The notes under the pieces: generated by a model
What the model was told of the DNA's origin: nothing
Database searches by the model: none
The model's input: only the letters and a program-made list of their open reading frames with translations
Part shown: positions 18,221-27,952 of the stretch, one piece after another
Layout of the letters: every line of letters begins with the position of its first letter
Position numbering within the stretch: position 1 is the stretch's first letter
Assembly (NCBI RefSeq): GCF_014692675.1
Contig: NZ_JABFCZ010000008.1
Location: 62,001-126,000, forward strand
From: Roseibium aggregatum
Lineage (GTDB): Bacteria > Pseudomonadota > Alphaproteobacteria > Rhizobiales > Stappiaceae
Length of the DNA: 64,000 bases
Reading direction: 5' to 3'
Made by a program: the position numbers and the translations under genes

Positions 18221-19230
18221 GCCATCAAGGCTTCAACCAGGAACGGCAGGCTGCGGTCGAGGCGGTAGTCGATCGAGGAATGATTGTCGTCGAATTCCTC
18301 GTAGGTATGCCTGACCCCGGCCGCATGGAGCTTGCGGGCCACGCGGCGCGCGCCGTAGAGAAGGTTGTACTGGTCGACCGTTCCGCAATCGATCCAGAGG
18401 CCTTTCAGGGATTTCAGGGCATCCGTATGGCGATCGGCCATCTGAACCGGGTCCCAGGAAAGCCAGTTGGACCAGCGGTCCTCAATCACGTCGCAGGTCT
18501 CAAGATCCACCGGCAGGCGGATGCCGCAGAACGTGTCCGGGTCAGGATCGGGATCGTAGGTGGCCGCCATGGCGAAGGTCATCAGGTCGTGCATCGCGCC
18601 GCCCGGATATTTGGGACCGCTTTCAAACTCGGTTACGAAGGTTTCGACCGATCCGTACCGCGCAATGGCCCTGAGTGCGCTCGGCATTTCCGGCAGGTAG
18701 CAGAGCTCAAACGCCATGTCGCCGGAGTGACAGGCGGCCGCCGACCAGACGTCGGGGTAAAGCATGGCGTGCACCAGTGCGCCATAGCCGCCTGACGATC
18801 TGCCGAACAGGCCCCGCCGCCCTTTTCCGCCGCAGCCGAAACGGCTTTCCACCGCGTCCAGCATGTCGCTCGTCAGCCATGTCGCCCAGGGGCCCATGGC
18901 CGCGCTGTCGATATACTGGTTGCCGCCGAGACGGGTGAAACAGTCGGGAAATGCGACGACGGTCAGGGGCAGGGCGCCTTCATGGATCAGCCGGTCGAGG
19001 CGTTCGGGAATATTCTCGCCGAAATTCTTCCAGTTGACATGGGCGGGTCCGCCGGAGGTGAAGCCGGCAAGGTCGACCAGTAGCGGCAGGCCGGCTCCGT
19101 CATGGCCGGCGGGCGTATAGACGATGATGTCCCGCGTCGACGGGTCGCCGAGGCGGTTCTGTTCCAGGACGGGAGACGTCACGCTCAGCCTGTGCAAGGT
19201 ACCGGCGGGAATATCGGGGCGCGCGCGCAT
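18217..19230 (-). CDS. esterase D-like alpha/beta hydrolase
   Basis: A 337-residue alpha/beta-hydrolase of the putative esterase (Esterase D/feruloyl esterase-like) family. The nucleophile elbow is LFGRSSGGYGA, with Ser145 as the likely nucleophile. A C-terminal histidine in FDDNHSSIDYRL and an aspartate near WIDCGTVDQYNLL complete a plausible triad. The N-terminus (RDIIVYTPAGHDGAGLPLLV) fits the first strands of the fold. It lacks a signal peptide, so it is probably cytosolic. The substrate is unknown; S-formylglutathione hydrolase is a relative, but no formaldehyde genes are nearby. It is divergent from nagZ. Confidence 0.75.
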   Translation of the reverse strand: MRARPDIPAGTLHRLSVTSPVLEQNRLGDPSTRDIIVYTPAGHDGAGLPLLVDLAGFTSGGPAHVNWKNFGENIPERLDRLIHEGALPLTVVAFPDCFTRLGGNQYIDSAAMGPWATWLTSDMLDAVESRFGCGGKGRRGLFGRSSGGYGALVHAMLYPDVWSAAACHSGDMAFELCYLPEMPSALRAIARYGSVETFVTEFESGPKYPGGAMHDLMTFAMAATYDPDPDPDTFCGIRLPVDLETCDVIEDRWSNWLSWDPVQMADRHTDALKSLKGLWIDCGTVDQYNLLYGARRVARKLHAAGVRHTYEEFDDNHSSIDYRLDRSLPFLVEALMA

Positions 19231-19367
19231 GACAATCTCCTTTCGATGGACTTCGGCACGAAGGCCGAAGCGGATCCCATGTCATCGCAGTCCGGAAGGG
19301 GGGATGCAAGTGCAGCCTGCATATCGTTCCGCTTGACCGTCGATTAGCTCCCACGGTAATCCAAACC

Positions 19368-20399
19368 ATGATCAAAGCCTTTATCAGCGGCTGTTCCCGC
19401 GCTGCGCTGACACCTGAGGAAACGGCCTTTTTCCGGGAGGAAAATCCCTGGGGCCTCATCCTGTTCCGGCGCAATTGCGAAGCCCCCGACCAGGTCGCCG
19501 GTCTGGTGGCTTCGTTTCGCGATGCGGTCGGCCGGTCAGATGCGCCGGTCCTGATCGATCAGGAAGGCGGACGGGTTCAGCGCCTGCGCCCGCCGAACTG
19601 GCCGTCCTATCCGACTGCCGGAACCTTCGGGACACTCTATGAAAAGGACCGGCAGTGCGGCATGAGGGCAGCCTGGCTCGGCGCCCGGCTGATTGCCCAT
19701 GACCTGCTGGCTCTTGGGATTACGGTCGATTGTTTGCCGCTGCTCGACCTGCGGCTGGCTGAAACCGTGGATGCCATCGGCGACCGGGCCTATTCGAGTG
19801 ATCCTGAGACTGTTGCGGCTCTCGGCCGCGCCACCTGCGAGGGCCTGTTGGCAGGCGGCGTCCTGCCGGTGATCAAGCATCTACCCGGTCACGGCCGGGC
19901 CAAGGTCGACAGTCATCTGGAACTTCCCCGGATCTCCGCGTCCCGCCAGGAGCTTTCGCAAGCGGATTTCCTGCCGTTCAAGGCGCTGGCGGACATGCCG
20001 CTCGCCATGACCGCGCATCTGCTTTACCTGGAAATCGAGCCCCAGCATCCCGCCACGCAAAGCCCGACGATCATTCAGGACATCATCCGTGGCGAGATCG
20101 GATTTGACGGTTGCCTGATGAGCGACGATATCTCCATGAAGGCGCTAGGTGGGGATATGCGCGAGAGAGCGGCGCTAAGCTTTGCCGCAGGCTGCGATCT
20201 TGTGCTTCACTGCAACGGCGATATGGCGGAAATGAAGGCTGTTGCAGACGCCGCGCCGGCATTGCAGGGGAAGTCGCTTCAGCGCTGCGATGAGGCGCTG
20301 GCAAAGCGGAAGCAGCCGGATGCCGGCTTTGATCCGTTCGCCGCGCGCGAAGAGTTCGACGAGTTGCTTTCAGACGTCCCGGACCGGGCCGTCGGATAG
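19368..20399 (+). CDS. nagZ: beta-N-acetylhexosaminidase NagZ
   Basis: A 343-residue cytosolic GH3 enzyme that removes GlcNAc from anhydro-muropeptides during cell-wall recycling. The family signature KHLPGHGRAKVDSHLELP supplies the His-Asp acid/base loop, and LMSDDISMKAL carries the nucleophile aspartate. The first residues (MIKAFISGCSRAALTPEE) and LIDQEGGRVQRLRPP match the family. It is followed 26 bp later by scpA. nagZ-scpA-scpB-tatABC is a known conserved order in Hyphomicrobiales. Confidence 0.93.
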   Translation: MIKAFISGCSRAALTPEETAFFREENPWGLILFRRNCEAPDQVAGLVASFRDAVGRSDAPVLIDQEGGRVQRLRPPNWPSYPTAGTFGTLYEKDRQCGMRAAWLGARLIAHDLLALGITVDCLPLLDLRLAETVDAIGDRAYSSDPETVAALGRATCEGLLAGGVLPVIKHLPGHGRAKVDSHLELPRISASRQELSQADFLPFKALADMPLAMTAHLLYLEIEPQHPATQSPTIIQDIIRGEIGFDGCLMSDDISMKALGGDMRERAALSFAAGCDLVLHCNGDMAEMKAVADAAPALQGKSLQRCDEALAKRKQPDAGFDPFAAREEFDELLSDVPDRAVG

Positions 20400-20425
20400 G
20401 TAGGGAAAAGGGGATAAGACAGGCG

Positions 20426-21235
20426 ATGGCCCGCGACACGCATCAGGATCTGCTGACGAGTGTGGATGCGACAGAGCGTGCCTCCTCCGATCCCCTGCTG
20501 GTGGTCGACGTCGAGGGGTTTGAAGGCCCGCTGGACCTTTTGCTGACCCTGGCGCGCAATCAGAAGGTCGACCTGACGCGCATCTCGATCCTGGCGCTGG
20601 TCGAACAGTATCTGGAATTCGTGGCGGAAGCCCGGCGTATGCGGCTGGAACTTGCCGCCGACTATCTCGTCATGGCGGCCTGGCTTGCCTATCTCAAGTC
20701 CAGGCTGTTGTTGCCGGAGCAGAAGGACGAGGACGAGCCGACGGGCGAGGAACTGGCTGCCGCCCTGGCGTTCCGCCTGCGCCGTCTTGAGGCCATGCGC
20801 GATGTGTCGGGAAAGCTGCTGGCGCGCAACCGGCTGGGCCGGGACATATTCGCCAGAGGCCGGCCCGAGACCACCTCAGTCGAACACAAGAGCGTCTGGA
20901 CCGCTACCATCTACGATTTGCTCAGTGCCTACGCCACGCAGCGCCAGCGCCAGTCGGTCACCTCTGTCCGGGTGTTGCGGCGGAACGTCTGGTCCCTTCA
21001 GGAGGCGCGGGAGCTTCTGGTGCGGCTTGTCGGCCAGATCGCCGAATGGGCGCCGATCACCGGTTATCTGCAGGACTATCTGCGGGATGAGGAAGACTGG
21101 GCAACGATCGTCGCCAGCACGTTTTCCGCAAGTCTGGAAATGGTGCGCGAAGGTCAGGTAGAAATCAGGCAAGGCGATCCGTTTTCGCCGATCTACATTC
21201 GCGCGCGCCCTGCGGGAGACAAGAATGGACATTGA
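20426..21235 (+). CDS. scpA: condensin-associated kleisin ScpA
   Basis: A 269-residue kleisin that links the SMC heads in the bacterial condensin complex for chromosome organisation. The N-terminal FEGPLDLLLTLARNQKVDL, then ISILALVEQYLEFV and LAADYLVMAAWLAYLKSRLLLP, are diagnostic. The C-terminal winged-helix part includes EWAPITGYLQDYL. It overlaps scpB by 11 bp, implying coupled translation. smc is not in the window. Confidence 0.95.
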   Translation: MARDTHQDLLTSVDATERASSDPLLVVDVEGFEGPLDLLLTLARNQKVDLTRISILALVEQYLEFVAEARRMRLELAADYLVMAAWLAYLKSRLLLPEQKDEDEPTGEELAAALAFRLRRLEAMRDVSGKLLARNRLGRDIFARGRPETTSVEHKSVWTATIYDLLSAYATQRQRQSVTSVRVLRRNVWSLQEARELLVRLVGQIAEWAPITGYLQDYLRDEEDWATIVASTFSASLEMVREGQVEIRQGDPFSPIYIRARPAGDKNGH

Positions 21236-21917
21236 AGCCGACCTTCTGGATACGGCCGGTTCCGGTCCGGCGGACCAAAGCCGCGTCCCGGACCCGGACG
21301 GGCTGCGCATGGTCGAAGCCCTGCTGTTTGCGTCTGCCGAGCCCCTGTCGGTGGAGGAGCTCAAGGGGCGTCTGCCGGAAGGATGCGCGGTAGAGGATCT
21401 GCTGGAAGAGCTTCAAAAGACCTATGCCGCCAGAGGCGTCAATCTTGTCCGCGTGGCCGGCAAGTGGGCGTTCCGGACGGCCGAGGACCTGGCCTTCCTG
21501 ATGCACCGGGACATGGAAGAGCAGCGCAAATTGTCGCGGGCGGCCCTCGAAACCCTGGCGATCATTGCCTATCACCAGCCGGTCACCCGGGCGGAGATTG
21601 AAGAAATCCGCGGCGTCTCCACATCAAAGGGCACCTTGGATGTGCTCTTGGAAACCACCTGGATCCGCATGCGCGGCCGCCGGAGGACGCCGGGCCGTCC
21701 TGTGACCTACGGCACCACGGAGGCATTCCTGGAGCATTTCGGCCTGGACACCGTCAAGGATCTGCCCGGTCTGGAGGAACTTAAAGGTGCCGGTCTTCTC
21801 GACAGTGCCGTGCCCGCAAGCTTCCTGGTCCCGTCGCCGAGCGACGATCCGGCCTTGACGGAAGACGAGGACCCGTTGGAAGAAGGCACGCTGTTCGAGG
21901 ACGACGACAGGGATTAA
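21225..21917 (+). CDS. scpB: condensin-associated protein ScpB
   Basis: A 230-residue winged-helix partner of ScpA in the SMC complex. MVEALLFASAEPLSVEELKG and AALETLAIIAYHQPVTRAEI followed by IRGVSTSKGTLDVLLE are typical. The end is acidic (DEDPLEEGTLFEDDD). The start lies inside scpA, giving an 11-bp overlap. The next gene, an ABC ATPase, starts 29 bp downstream and may be co-transcribed. Confidence 0.95.
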   Translation: MDIEADLLDTAGSGPADQSRVPDPDGLRMVEALLFASAEPLSVEELKGRLPEGCAVEDLLEELQKTYAARGVNLVRVAGKWAFRTAEDLAFLMHRDMEEQRKLSRAALETLAIIAYHQPVTRAEIEEIRGVSTSKGTLDVLLETTWIRMRGRRRTPGRPVTYGTTEAFLEHFGLDTVKDLPGLEELKGAGLLDSAVPASFLVPSPSDDPALTEDEDPLEEGTLFEDDDRD

Positions 21918-21946
21918 CAGGTAAGACCGTTGGTAATAAGACCCGC

Positions 21947-23104
21947 ATGAGCGTTAAAGAAACTTCATTGCTGACCCGTCCCGGCCGGGATGCGGGGGCC
22001 GCCTTGCGCTGGGGCGCGCGGGGCACCGCTGGCGCCACCATCGCAGCCGGGCTCAAGTTCGAGAACGTCTATCACGCCTACGACGGCAATGAATCCATCG
22101 CCGGCCTGTCCCTGGAAATCGCGCCCGGCGAGGTGTTGTGCCTTCTGGGCCATTCCGGCTGCGGCAAAACAACGCTGATGCGCATCGCTGCCGGCGTCGA
22201 GCGCCAGGCGTCCGGACGGGTCCTGATCAACGGACGTGAAGTCTCCGGTGCGGGTGGTTTCGTTCCGCCGGAAAGGCGCGGCGTTGGCCTGATGTTTCAG
22301 GACTATGCGCTTTTTCCGCATATGACCATTCTCGATAACGTTATGTTCGGACTGACGAATTTGCCGCGCGAAGCGGCAAAGCGCGAGGCTCTCGCGTCCC
22401 TTGCCCGGGTCGGGCTCGAGGGTTATGCGGGCGATTATCCGCATGCGCTTTCAGGTGGCGAACAGCAGCGGGTGGCGCTGGCACGCGCCATCGCCCCGCG
22501 GCCCGGCGTTCTGTTGATGGACGAGCCGTTTTCCGGGCTTGACCGGCGCCTGCGTGACAACGTGCGTGAGGAAACGCTTGCCATTTTGCGCGAGACGCGC
22601 GCGACCTGCATCATCGTCACCCACGACCCGGAAGAGGCCATGCGCATGGGCGATCGCATCGCCCTGATGCGCCGGGGCCGTCTGGTTCAGCACGGTACGG
22701 CCGACGACCTTTACAACAATCCGGAAAGTATCTTTGTCGCGAGGTTCTTCTCCGAGGTGAATCAGTTTACCGGCACCGTGGCGGACGGCGGCGTCGATAC
22801 GCCACTCGGCCTGCTGCCCGGTTCGGGCTACAATACCGGTGTAAAAGTGGACGCCGGTCAGAAAGTGGATGTCTGTGTTCGTCCCCAGGGAATTCTGGTG
22901 GGTAATCCGGAGGAGGGGGGCGTTGTCGGCCGGATTTCCAGCAGGCGGTTCGTCGGAGAAGTCGATCTCCTGTCAATCGTTGTGGATGGTCTGGACGACC
23001 CGGTACACGCACGGGTACGTGCCGGCGGCGGGTACAGGGCGGGAATGGATGTGGGTTTGACCACAGATCCCAAAGATGTGCTTGTATTTCCCGCCGAGGA
23101 TTGA
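21947..23104 (+). CDS. orphan ABC-transporter ATPase, FbpC/PotA-like with TOBE
   Basis: A 385-residue importer-type ATPase: Walker A GHSGCGKTT, Q loop MFQDYALFPHMTI, signature ALSGGEQQRVALARA, Walker B VLLMDEPFSGLD and the H loop VTHDPEEAMRMGD, then a C-terminal TOBE-like domain (from about residue 265). Ferric-iron (FbpC/AfuC) and spermidine (PotA) ATPases are the best matches. No permease or binding-protein gene is adjacent, so the partner must lie elsewhere. It sits between scpB and tatA, which are commonly neighbours. The N-terminal ~38 residues precede the usual ATPase start and may be an extension. Confidence 0.85.
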   Translation: MSVKETSLLTRPGRDAGAALRWGARGTAGATIAAGLKFENVYHAYDGNESIAGLSLEIAPGEVLCLLGHSGCGKTTLMRIAAGVERQASGRVLINGREVSGAGGFVPPERRGVGLMFQDYALFPHMTILDNVMFGLTNLPREAAKREALASLARVGLEGYAGDYPHALSGGEQQRVALARAIAPRPGVLLMDEPFSGLDRRLRDNVREETLAILRETRATCIIVTHDPEEAMRMGDRIALMRRGRLVQHGTADDLYNNPESIFVARFFSEVNQFTGTVADGGVDTPLGLLPGSGYNTGVKVDAGQKVDVCVRPQGILVGNPEEGGVVGRISSRRFVGEVDLLSIVVDGLDDPVHARVRAGGGYRAGMDVGLTTDPKDVLVFPAED

Positions 23105-23244
23105 CATCTGTCAGAATAGAAACCCGCCGGTTAAGCACTTCGGGCATTCATCGAAAGATGAAGCGTTGTCCGTGTTGCGGCTGGTGTGGAATTTTGCCAT
23201 AAGGGCACTCCGGCCATAGGGCCGCGCAACTGGGAGTTTGGCGT

Positions 23245-23469
23245 ATGAGCATTGGTTTTTGGCAGATCCTGATCATCGCGGTGATCGTTATCCTGCTGTT
23301 TGGACGCGGCAAGATATCCGATCTGATGGGCGATGTTGCCAAGGGGATCAAGAGCTTCAAGAAGGGCATGGCCGAGGACGATACCGCTGACGCTGCGAAG
23401 ACCATCGATCATCAGCCGTCCGAGACCGTTTCGGCTGAAAAGACCGAAGATCAGTCCAAGGCGAGCTGA
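23245..23469 (+). CDS. tatA: Sec-independent translocase subunit TatA
   Basis: A 74-residue protein with an N-terminal membrane helix ([18 protein letters not shown]), the [12 protein letters not shown] hinge and amphipathic helix ([12 protein letters not shown]), and an acidic tail. It forms the pore of the twin-arginine translocase, which exports folded proteins. It is first of tatABC, with a 140-bp upstream gap as its likely promoter region. Confidence 0.95.
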   Translation: MSIGFWQILIIAVIVILLFGRGKISDLMGDVAKGIKSFKKGMAEDDTADAAKTIDHQPSETVSAEKTEDQSKAS

Positions 23470-23508
23470 TCCAAGTCCGCGTTTCCTGGCTTGAATGGCG
23501 GATTTTAG

Positions 23509-24123
23509 ATGTTTGATATCGGATGGACTGAACTGCTGGTGATTGCCTGCGTGGCGATTATCGTGGTCGGTCCCAAAGACCTCCCGCGGATGCTGCGTAC
23601 CCTTGGCCAGACAATCGGCAAGGTTCGGCGCATGTCACGCGAATTTCAGTCGACCTTCAACGATGCTCTGCGTGAAGCCGAGCAGCAGGCCGATATATCC
23701 GACATGAAGAAACAGGTCGAGGAGGCCGGTAACTTCAATCCGCTCGGCGATCTGAAGAAATCGATCGAAGACGACAAGGCCGCGTCTCAGGCAAAGGTCG
23801 ACGCGGCAAACAAGGCTGCCAGCGAACCTCAGCCGTGGATGCCGAAGGACGAGGCGCCTGCCGAAAAGGCCGAGGCACCCGCCGAGGCGAAGGCTGCAGC
23901 CAAAGCCAGGGCGTCCGCCAAGGCATCGGCCGGGACCAAGGCCGGAAGCGCCCCTGCATCGAAAACTCCTGCTGAGGCGAAAACCCAGACTTCCGCTAAA
24001 GCAAAGGCGCCGGCCAAGGCTCCCGCAAAGGCCAAGGCCCCAGCCAAGTCTACGGCAAAGGCCAAGGCTCCTGCCAAATCGACGGCAAAGGCCAAACCGG
24101 CACGGGAAGACACCAAGGCATGA
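23509..24123 (+). CDS. tatB: Sec-independent translocase subunit TatB
   Basis: A 204-residue protein: N-terminal helix [20 protein letters not shown], the conserved [20 protein letters not shown] amphipathic region, then a charged domain. The last ~75 residues are an Ala/Lys/Pro-rich low-complexity tail with repeats of [10 protein letters not shown] type (nt about 23890-24115), resembling a histone-H1 tail. TatB with TatC binds twin-arginine signal peptides. It overlaps tatC by 4 bp (ATGA), so the two are translationally coupled. Confidence 0.95.
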   Translation: MFDIGWTELLVIACVAIIVVGPKDLPRMLRTLGQTIGKVRRMSREFQSTFNDALREAEQQADISDMKKQVEEAGNFNPLGDLKKSIEDDKAASQAKVDAANKAASEPQPWMPKDEAPAEKAEAPAEAKAAAKARASAKASAGTKAGSAPASKTPAEAKTQTSAKAKAPAKAPAKAKAPAKSTAKAKAPAKSTAKAKPAREDTKA

Positions 24124-24917
24124 GCCAGGAAGATATCGAAGCGTCGAAGGCGCCCCTGATCGAGCATCTGATCGAACTGCGGCAGCGGCTGATGTGGTCC
24201 ATCGTGGCCGTCGTCGTGATGTTCATCATCTGCTTTTATTTCGCGACCGATATCTACAACATCCTGACGGTGCCCTATCTGCGCGCCGCAGGGCCGGATG
24301 CGCATGTGGAGATGATCTACACCGCGCCGCAGGAATGGTTTTTCACCCAGATGAAGCTGGCGCTGTTCGGCGCCCTGTTCCTTGCCTTTCCGGTGATTGC
24401 GTCGCAGATCTACATGTTCGTCGCGCCCGGCCTCTACAAGAACGAGCGTTCCGCGTTCCTGCCGTTCCTTGTCGCCACGCCGATCCTGTTTCTGATCGGC
24501 GCCTGCCTGGTCTATTTCCTGGTCATGCCCATGGCCATGAAGTTTTTCCTGTCGATGGAACAGGCCGGCGCCACGGGCAAGGTCGCGATCCATCATCTGG
24601 CCAAGGTGAGCGAGTACCTCGGCCTGATCATGATCCTGATTTTCGCCTTTGGACTGGTGTTCCAGCTGCCGGTGGTGCTGACCCTGCTCGGACGGGCCGG
24701 GATCGTCACGGCCGACGGGCTGAGGTCCAAGCGCAAATATGCAATTGTCGCCGCCTTTGCGGCCGCGGCCATCCTCACGCCGCCAGATCCGATCTCACAG
24801 ATCGGTCTTGCGCTCCCGACCTTGCTTCTCTACGAAGTCTCCATCATTTCTGTCCGGCTTGCCGAAAAGAAACGTGCGGAGCTCGAAGCGGAACGGGAGG
24901 CCGGAGAAGAGGCCTGA
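24120..24917 (+). CDS. tatC: Sec-independent translocase subunit TatC
   Basis: A 265-residue polytopic membrane protein, the receptor of the twin-arginine translocase. Six helices are visible. The family blocks [38 protein letters not shown] and [20 protein letters not shown] are all present, as is the late [19 protein letters not shown]. The C-terminal tail is cytoplasmic and rich in Glu/Arg. serS follows 75 bp later. Confidence 0.95.
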   Translation: MSQEDIEASKAPLIEHLIELRQRLMWSIVAVVVMFIICFYFATDIYNILTVPYLRAAGPDAHVEMIYTAPQEWFFTQMKLALFGALFLAFPVIASQIYMFVAPGLYKNERSAFLPFLVATPILFLIGACLVYFLVMPMAMKFFLSMEQAGATGKVAIHHLAKVSEYLGLIMILIFAFGLVFQLPVVLTLLGRAGIVTADGLRSKRKYAIVAAFAAAAILTPPDPISQIGLALPTLLLYEVSIISVRLAEKKRAELEAEREAGEEA

Positions 24918-24992
24918 GGTTCCCCGTCTTCCCGCACAGTTCGTCAGGCCGCCAACCCAGGTTTGACCCTCAAGCGCTGTCCGGGAAGCACG

Positions 24993-26267
24993 ATGTTCGA
25001 TATCAGATGGATCAGGGAAAACAGCGAAGCCTTCGACAAGGCTTTGGCACGCCGCGGCTATGAAGCCTCTGCCGAAAAGCTGATTGCGCTCGACGATGCG
25101 CGCCGGTCCCATATTTCCCGCCTGCAGGAAGCCCAGGAGCGCCGGAACGCCGCCTCCAAGGAAATCGGCAAGGCAAAGGCGAGCGGCGACGAGGCCGCTG
25201 CCCAGGCCCTGATCGATGAGGTTGCCAAGATCAAGTCCTTCATCCAGGAGGGTGAAGAGGAGGAACGCCGCCTGATCGCCGATCTGGAAGCCGCCATGGC
25301 GGTTATCCCCAACTTGCCGCTCGATGACGTGCCGGACGGGGAAGATGAGGCGGACAACGTCGAGTTCAAGACATGGGGCGAAAAGCCGGCCTTCGACTTC
25401 GAGCCGAAGGAACATTTCGAGCTGGGCGAGGCCCAGGGCGGCATGGATTTCGCAACCGCGGCAAAGCTCTCCGGCTCGCGTTTCGTGCTCCTGAAAGGGC
25501 AGATCGCGCGCCTTGAACGGGCCATCGGCCAGTTCATGCTGGACGTGCACACCGGTGAGAACGGCTACACGGAAGTGTCGCCGCCGCTTCTGGTGCACGG
25601 CTCCGCGCTGTACGGTACCGGTCAGCTGCCGAAGTTCGAGGAAGACCTGTTCAAGACCGGCGGCGAACACTACCTGATTCCGACCGCGGAAGTGCCGCTG
25701 ACCAACATGGTCACCGGTGAGATCCTGGCCGAGGAAGAGCTGCCTCTGCGCGTCACCGCGCTCACCTATTGTTTCCGCTCCGAAGCAGGCTCCGCCGGCC
25801 GCGACACAAGGGGCATGCTGCGCCAGCACCAGTTCATGAAATGCGAGCTGGTTTCCGTCACCGCGCCCGACCAGTCGCTCGAAGAACTCGAGCGCATGCT
25901 GGCCTGTGCGGAGAAAGTCCTGGAACTGCTTGGCCTGCATTACCGCGTCATGACGCTTTGTACCGGCGACATGGGCTTCGGCGCCCGCAAGACCTACGAC
26001 ATCGAGGTCTGGTTGCCGGGGCAGGATACCTACCGCGAAATCTCGTCCTGTTCCGTTTGCGGCGATTTCCAGGCCCGGCGCATGAATGCCCGCTACCGGG
26101 TCAAGGACAGCAAGCAGCTTGGTCATGTGCACACGCTGAACGGCTCCGGTGTCGCCGTTGGCCGGGCGCTGATCGCGGTTATGGAAAACTACCAGAACGC
26201 CGACGGGTCGGTCACGGTGCCGGAAGTTCTGCGTCCTTACATGAACGGCCTGGAAAAGATCGGTTAA
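24993..26267 (+). CDS. serS: seryl-tRNA synthetase
   Basis: A 424-residue class II synthetase. Residues ~1-105 form the long coiled-coil arm ([20 protein letters not shown]). Motif 2 is [21 protein letters not shown], and motif 3 is [20 protein letters not shown]. The ATG at 24993 ([14 protein letters not shown]) is the family-typical start; an earlier in-frame ATG at 24963 adds ten unconserved residues. surE follows nine bases later. Confidence 0.96.
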   Translation: MFDIRWIRENSEAFDKALARRGYEASAEKLIALDDARRSHISRLQEAQERRNAASKEIGKAKASGDEAAAQALIDEVAKIKSFIQEGEEEERRLIADLEAAMAVIPNLPLDDVPDGEDEADNVEFKTWGEKPAFDFEPKEHFELGEAQGGMDFATAAKLSGSRFVLLKGQIARLERAIGQFMLDVHTGENGYTEVSPPLLVHGSALYGTGQLPKFEEDLFKTGGEHYLIPTAEVPLTNMVTGEILAEEELPLRVTALTYCFRSEAGSAGRDTRGMLRQHQFMKCELVSVTAPDQSLEELERMLACAEKVLELLGLHYRVMTLCTGDMGFGARKTYDIEVWLPGQDTYREISSCSVCGDFQARRMNARYRVKDSKQLGHVHTLNGSGVAVGRALIAVMENYQNADGSVTVPEVLRPYMNGLEKIG

Positions 26268-26276
26268 AAGGTAGCC

Positions 26277-27035
26277 ATGCGTATTCTCATTACAAATGAC
26301 GACGGCATTCACTCGCCGGGACTGGCCGCGCTCGAGCGGATCGCGCTGACGCTTTCCAACGACGTCTGGGTGGTGGCGCCGGAGACCGACCAGAGCGGTG
26401 TCGCCCACTCGCTGACGCTGAGTGAGCCGCTGCGCCTGCGCAAGATCGACGACCGCCACTACGCGCTCAGGGGCACGCCGACCGACTGTGTCATCATGGG
26501 CGTGCGCAACGTTCTGCCCGGCCTGCCGGACCTGGTGCTGTCCGGCATCAACAAGGGCCAGAACCTGGCGGAAGACGTCACCTATTCCGGGACGGTTGCC
26601 GGAGCCATGGAAGGAGCGATCCTCGGCATTCGGTCCATTGCGGTATCCCAGGCCTACAGCTGGGATGTCAGCAGCGAACCCAATTACATGACCGCCGAAA
26701 CCCATGCGCCGGACCTGTTCCGCAAGCTGATCGACTTTCCGCTCGCCCAGTACACGCTGCTCAACGTCAACTTCCCCGCCTTCGGGCCTGAGAACGTCAA
26801 GGGCGTAAAGGTGACGGTCCAGGGACATCACGAGCAAAGCGGACTGATCATCGACGAGCGCAGGGACGGTCGCGGCTATCCCTATTATTGGCTCGGTTTC
26901 CGGGACCGCGGCCCCTCCGTCCTCGGCAATTCCGATCTTCAGGCGGTCGCCGACGGCTATATTTCGGTCACGCCGTTGCGGATCGATCTGACCGCACATG
27001 ATATGGTTGAAGGACTGGCAAGGGATTTGGGATAG
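26277..27035 (+). CDS. surE: 5'-nucleotidase SurE
   Basis: A 252-residue metal-dependent nucleotidase/stationary-phase survival phosphatase. The N-terminal [16 protein letters not shown] carries the Asp-Asp metal ligands. [28 protein letters not shown] is the other family signature. It shares the serS-surE-pcm arrangement with many proteobacteria; pcm starts 26 bp downstream. The likely substrates are nucleoside 5'/3'-monophosphates and short polyphosphate. Confidence 0.95.
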   Translation: MRILITNDDGIHSPGLAALERIALTLSNDVWVVAPETDQSGVAHSLTLSEPLRLRKIDDRHYALRGTPTDCVIMGVRNVLPGLPDLVLSGINKGQNLAEDVTYSGTVAGAMEGAILGIRSIAVSQAYSWDVSSEPNYMTAETHAPDLFRKLIDFPLAQYTLLNVNFPAFGPENVKGVKVTVQGHHEQSGLIIDERRDGRGYPYYWLGFRDRGPSVLGNSDLQAVADGYISVTPLRIDLTAHDMVEGLARDLG

Positions 27036-27061
27036 ATTCGAAAGGGGAGGCGGAGCGCATC

Positions 27062-27754
27062 ATGACAGATCATCCGGGTTCGATCGTTCCCGAAGATGCG
27101 ACCGCCGTTTCCCTTGATGAGGCCGAGGCCCGGGCCGGTCTGGTTCTTGCGCTGCGCGGGCGCGGTATCGGTGACCGGTCCCTGCTGTCCGCCATCGAAC
27201 GCCTGCCGCGCCGGCTGTTTCTGTCCGCCCGCTATCACCGGCTGGCCTATGAAGATGCCTCGATCCCGATTGAATGCGGCCAGACGGTTTCAGCGCCCTC
27301 CTATGTTGCCCGTGTGGTCCAGGCATTGGGCCTGACCCGGGACCACCGGGTTCTGGAGGTCGGGACCGGTTCCGGCTATCAGACCGCCGTGCTGGGGCAT
27401 CTGGCCGGCGAAGTCGACAGCATCGACCGCTACAAGACCCTGGTGGAGCTGGCGACGCAAAGGGCGGCGGCGCTCAAGCTGAAGAATGTGCGTATCCACC
27501 ATGCGGACGGACTTGGCGGATTGAAAGAAAGAGCTCCGTTTGACCGGATCGTTCTGACCGGGGCCGTTCCCGATGTTCCGGAAGTCCTGATCAGCCAACT
27601 GGCACCCGAAGGCATTCTGATCGCACCTGTCGGCGAACCGGGCAAGCCGCAAGCCCTGACCAGGATCCTGCGCGGAGCGGCTGGAGATGACTATCAGGAG
27701 ATCGATCGCGTTCGCCTGGTGTCGTTGACGCAAGGCCGTGCCGACCGGCTGTAG
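27062..27754 (+). CDS. pcm: protein-L-isoaspartate O-methyltransferase
   Basis: A 230-residue SAM-dependent methyltransferase that repairs isoaspartyl residues in aged proteins. The SAM loop is VLEVGTGSGYQTAVLG. The substrate loop upstream includes YEDASIPIECGQTVSAPSYVA. LKERAPFDRIVLTGAVPDVP is the later conserved block. The surE-pcm pairing supports the call. A 198-bp gap with the promoter of the NlpD-like gene follows. Confidence 0.94.
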   Translation: MTDHPGSIVPEDATAVSLDEAEARAGLVLALRGRGIGDRSLLSAIERLPRRLFLSARYHRLAYEDASIPIECGQTVSAPSYVARVVQALGLTRDHRVLEVGTGSGYQTAVLGHLAGEVDSIDRYKTLVELATQRAAALKLKNVRIHHADGLGGLKERAPFDRIVLTGAVPDVPEVLISQLAPEGILIAPVGEPGKPQALTRILRGAAGDDYQEIDRVRLVSLTQGRADRL

Positions 27755-27952
27755 CAAAGCGCGAATAGATCGCAATATTCACCGTGCTGAATGGGAAGAA
27801 TGCGTTGCAGTGGTTGTTCGGTTAAGCGCGCAATCCAATCAATGGCTCCGGATCTCGCATTTCCTCCCCATTCGTGAATATTGGGTGCAATTTAAGTCGG
27901 TATCTTAGCTCTTTATAAACCTTACTGGTTTCTACTCTTAACCATAACCTTC

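Noticed and set aside
24795..26999. Long minus-strand frame opposite serS and surE
   Set aside because: Both sense genes are unmistakable; the antisense product has no recognisable domain.
27880..27950. Possible CtrA sites (TTAA and TTAACCAT) upstream of the LysM/LytM gene and near 44634
   Set aside because: Spacing does not match TTAA-N7-TTAA; I could not support a CtrA operator.
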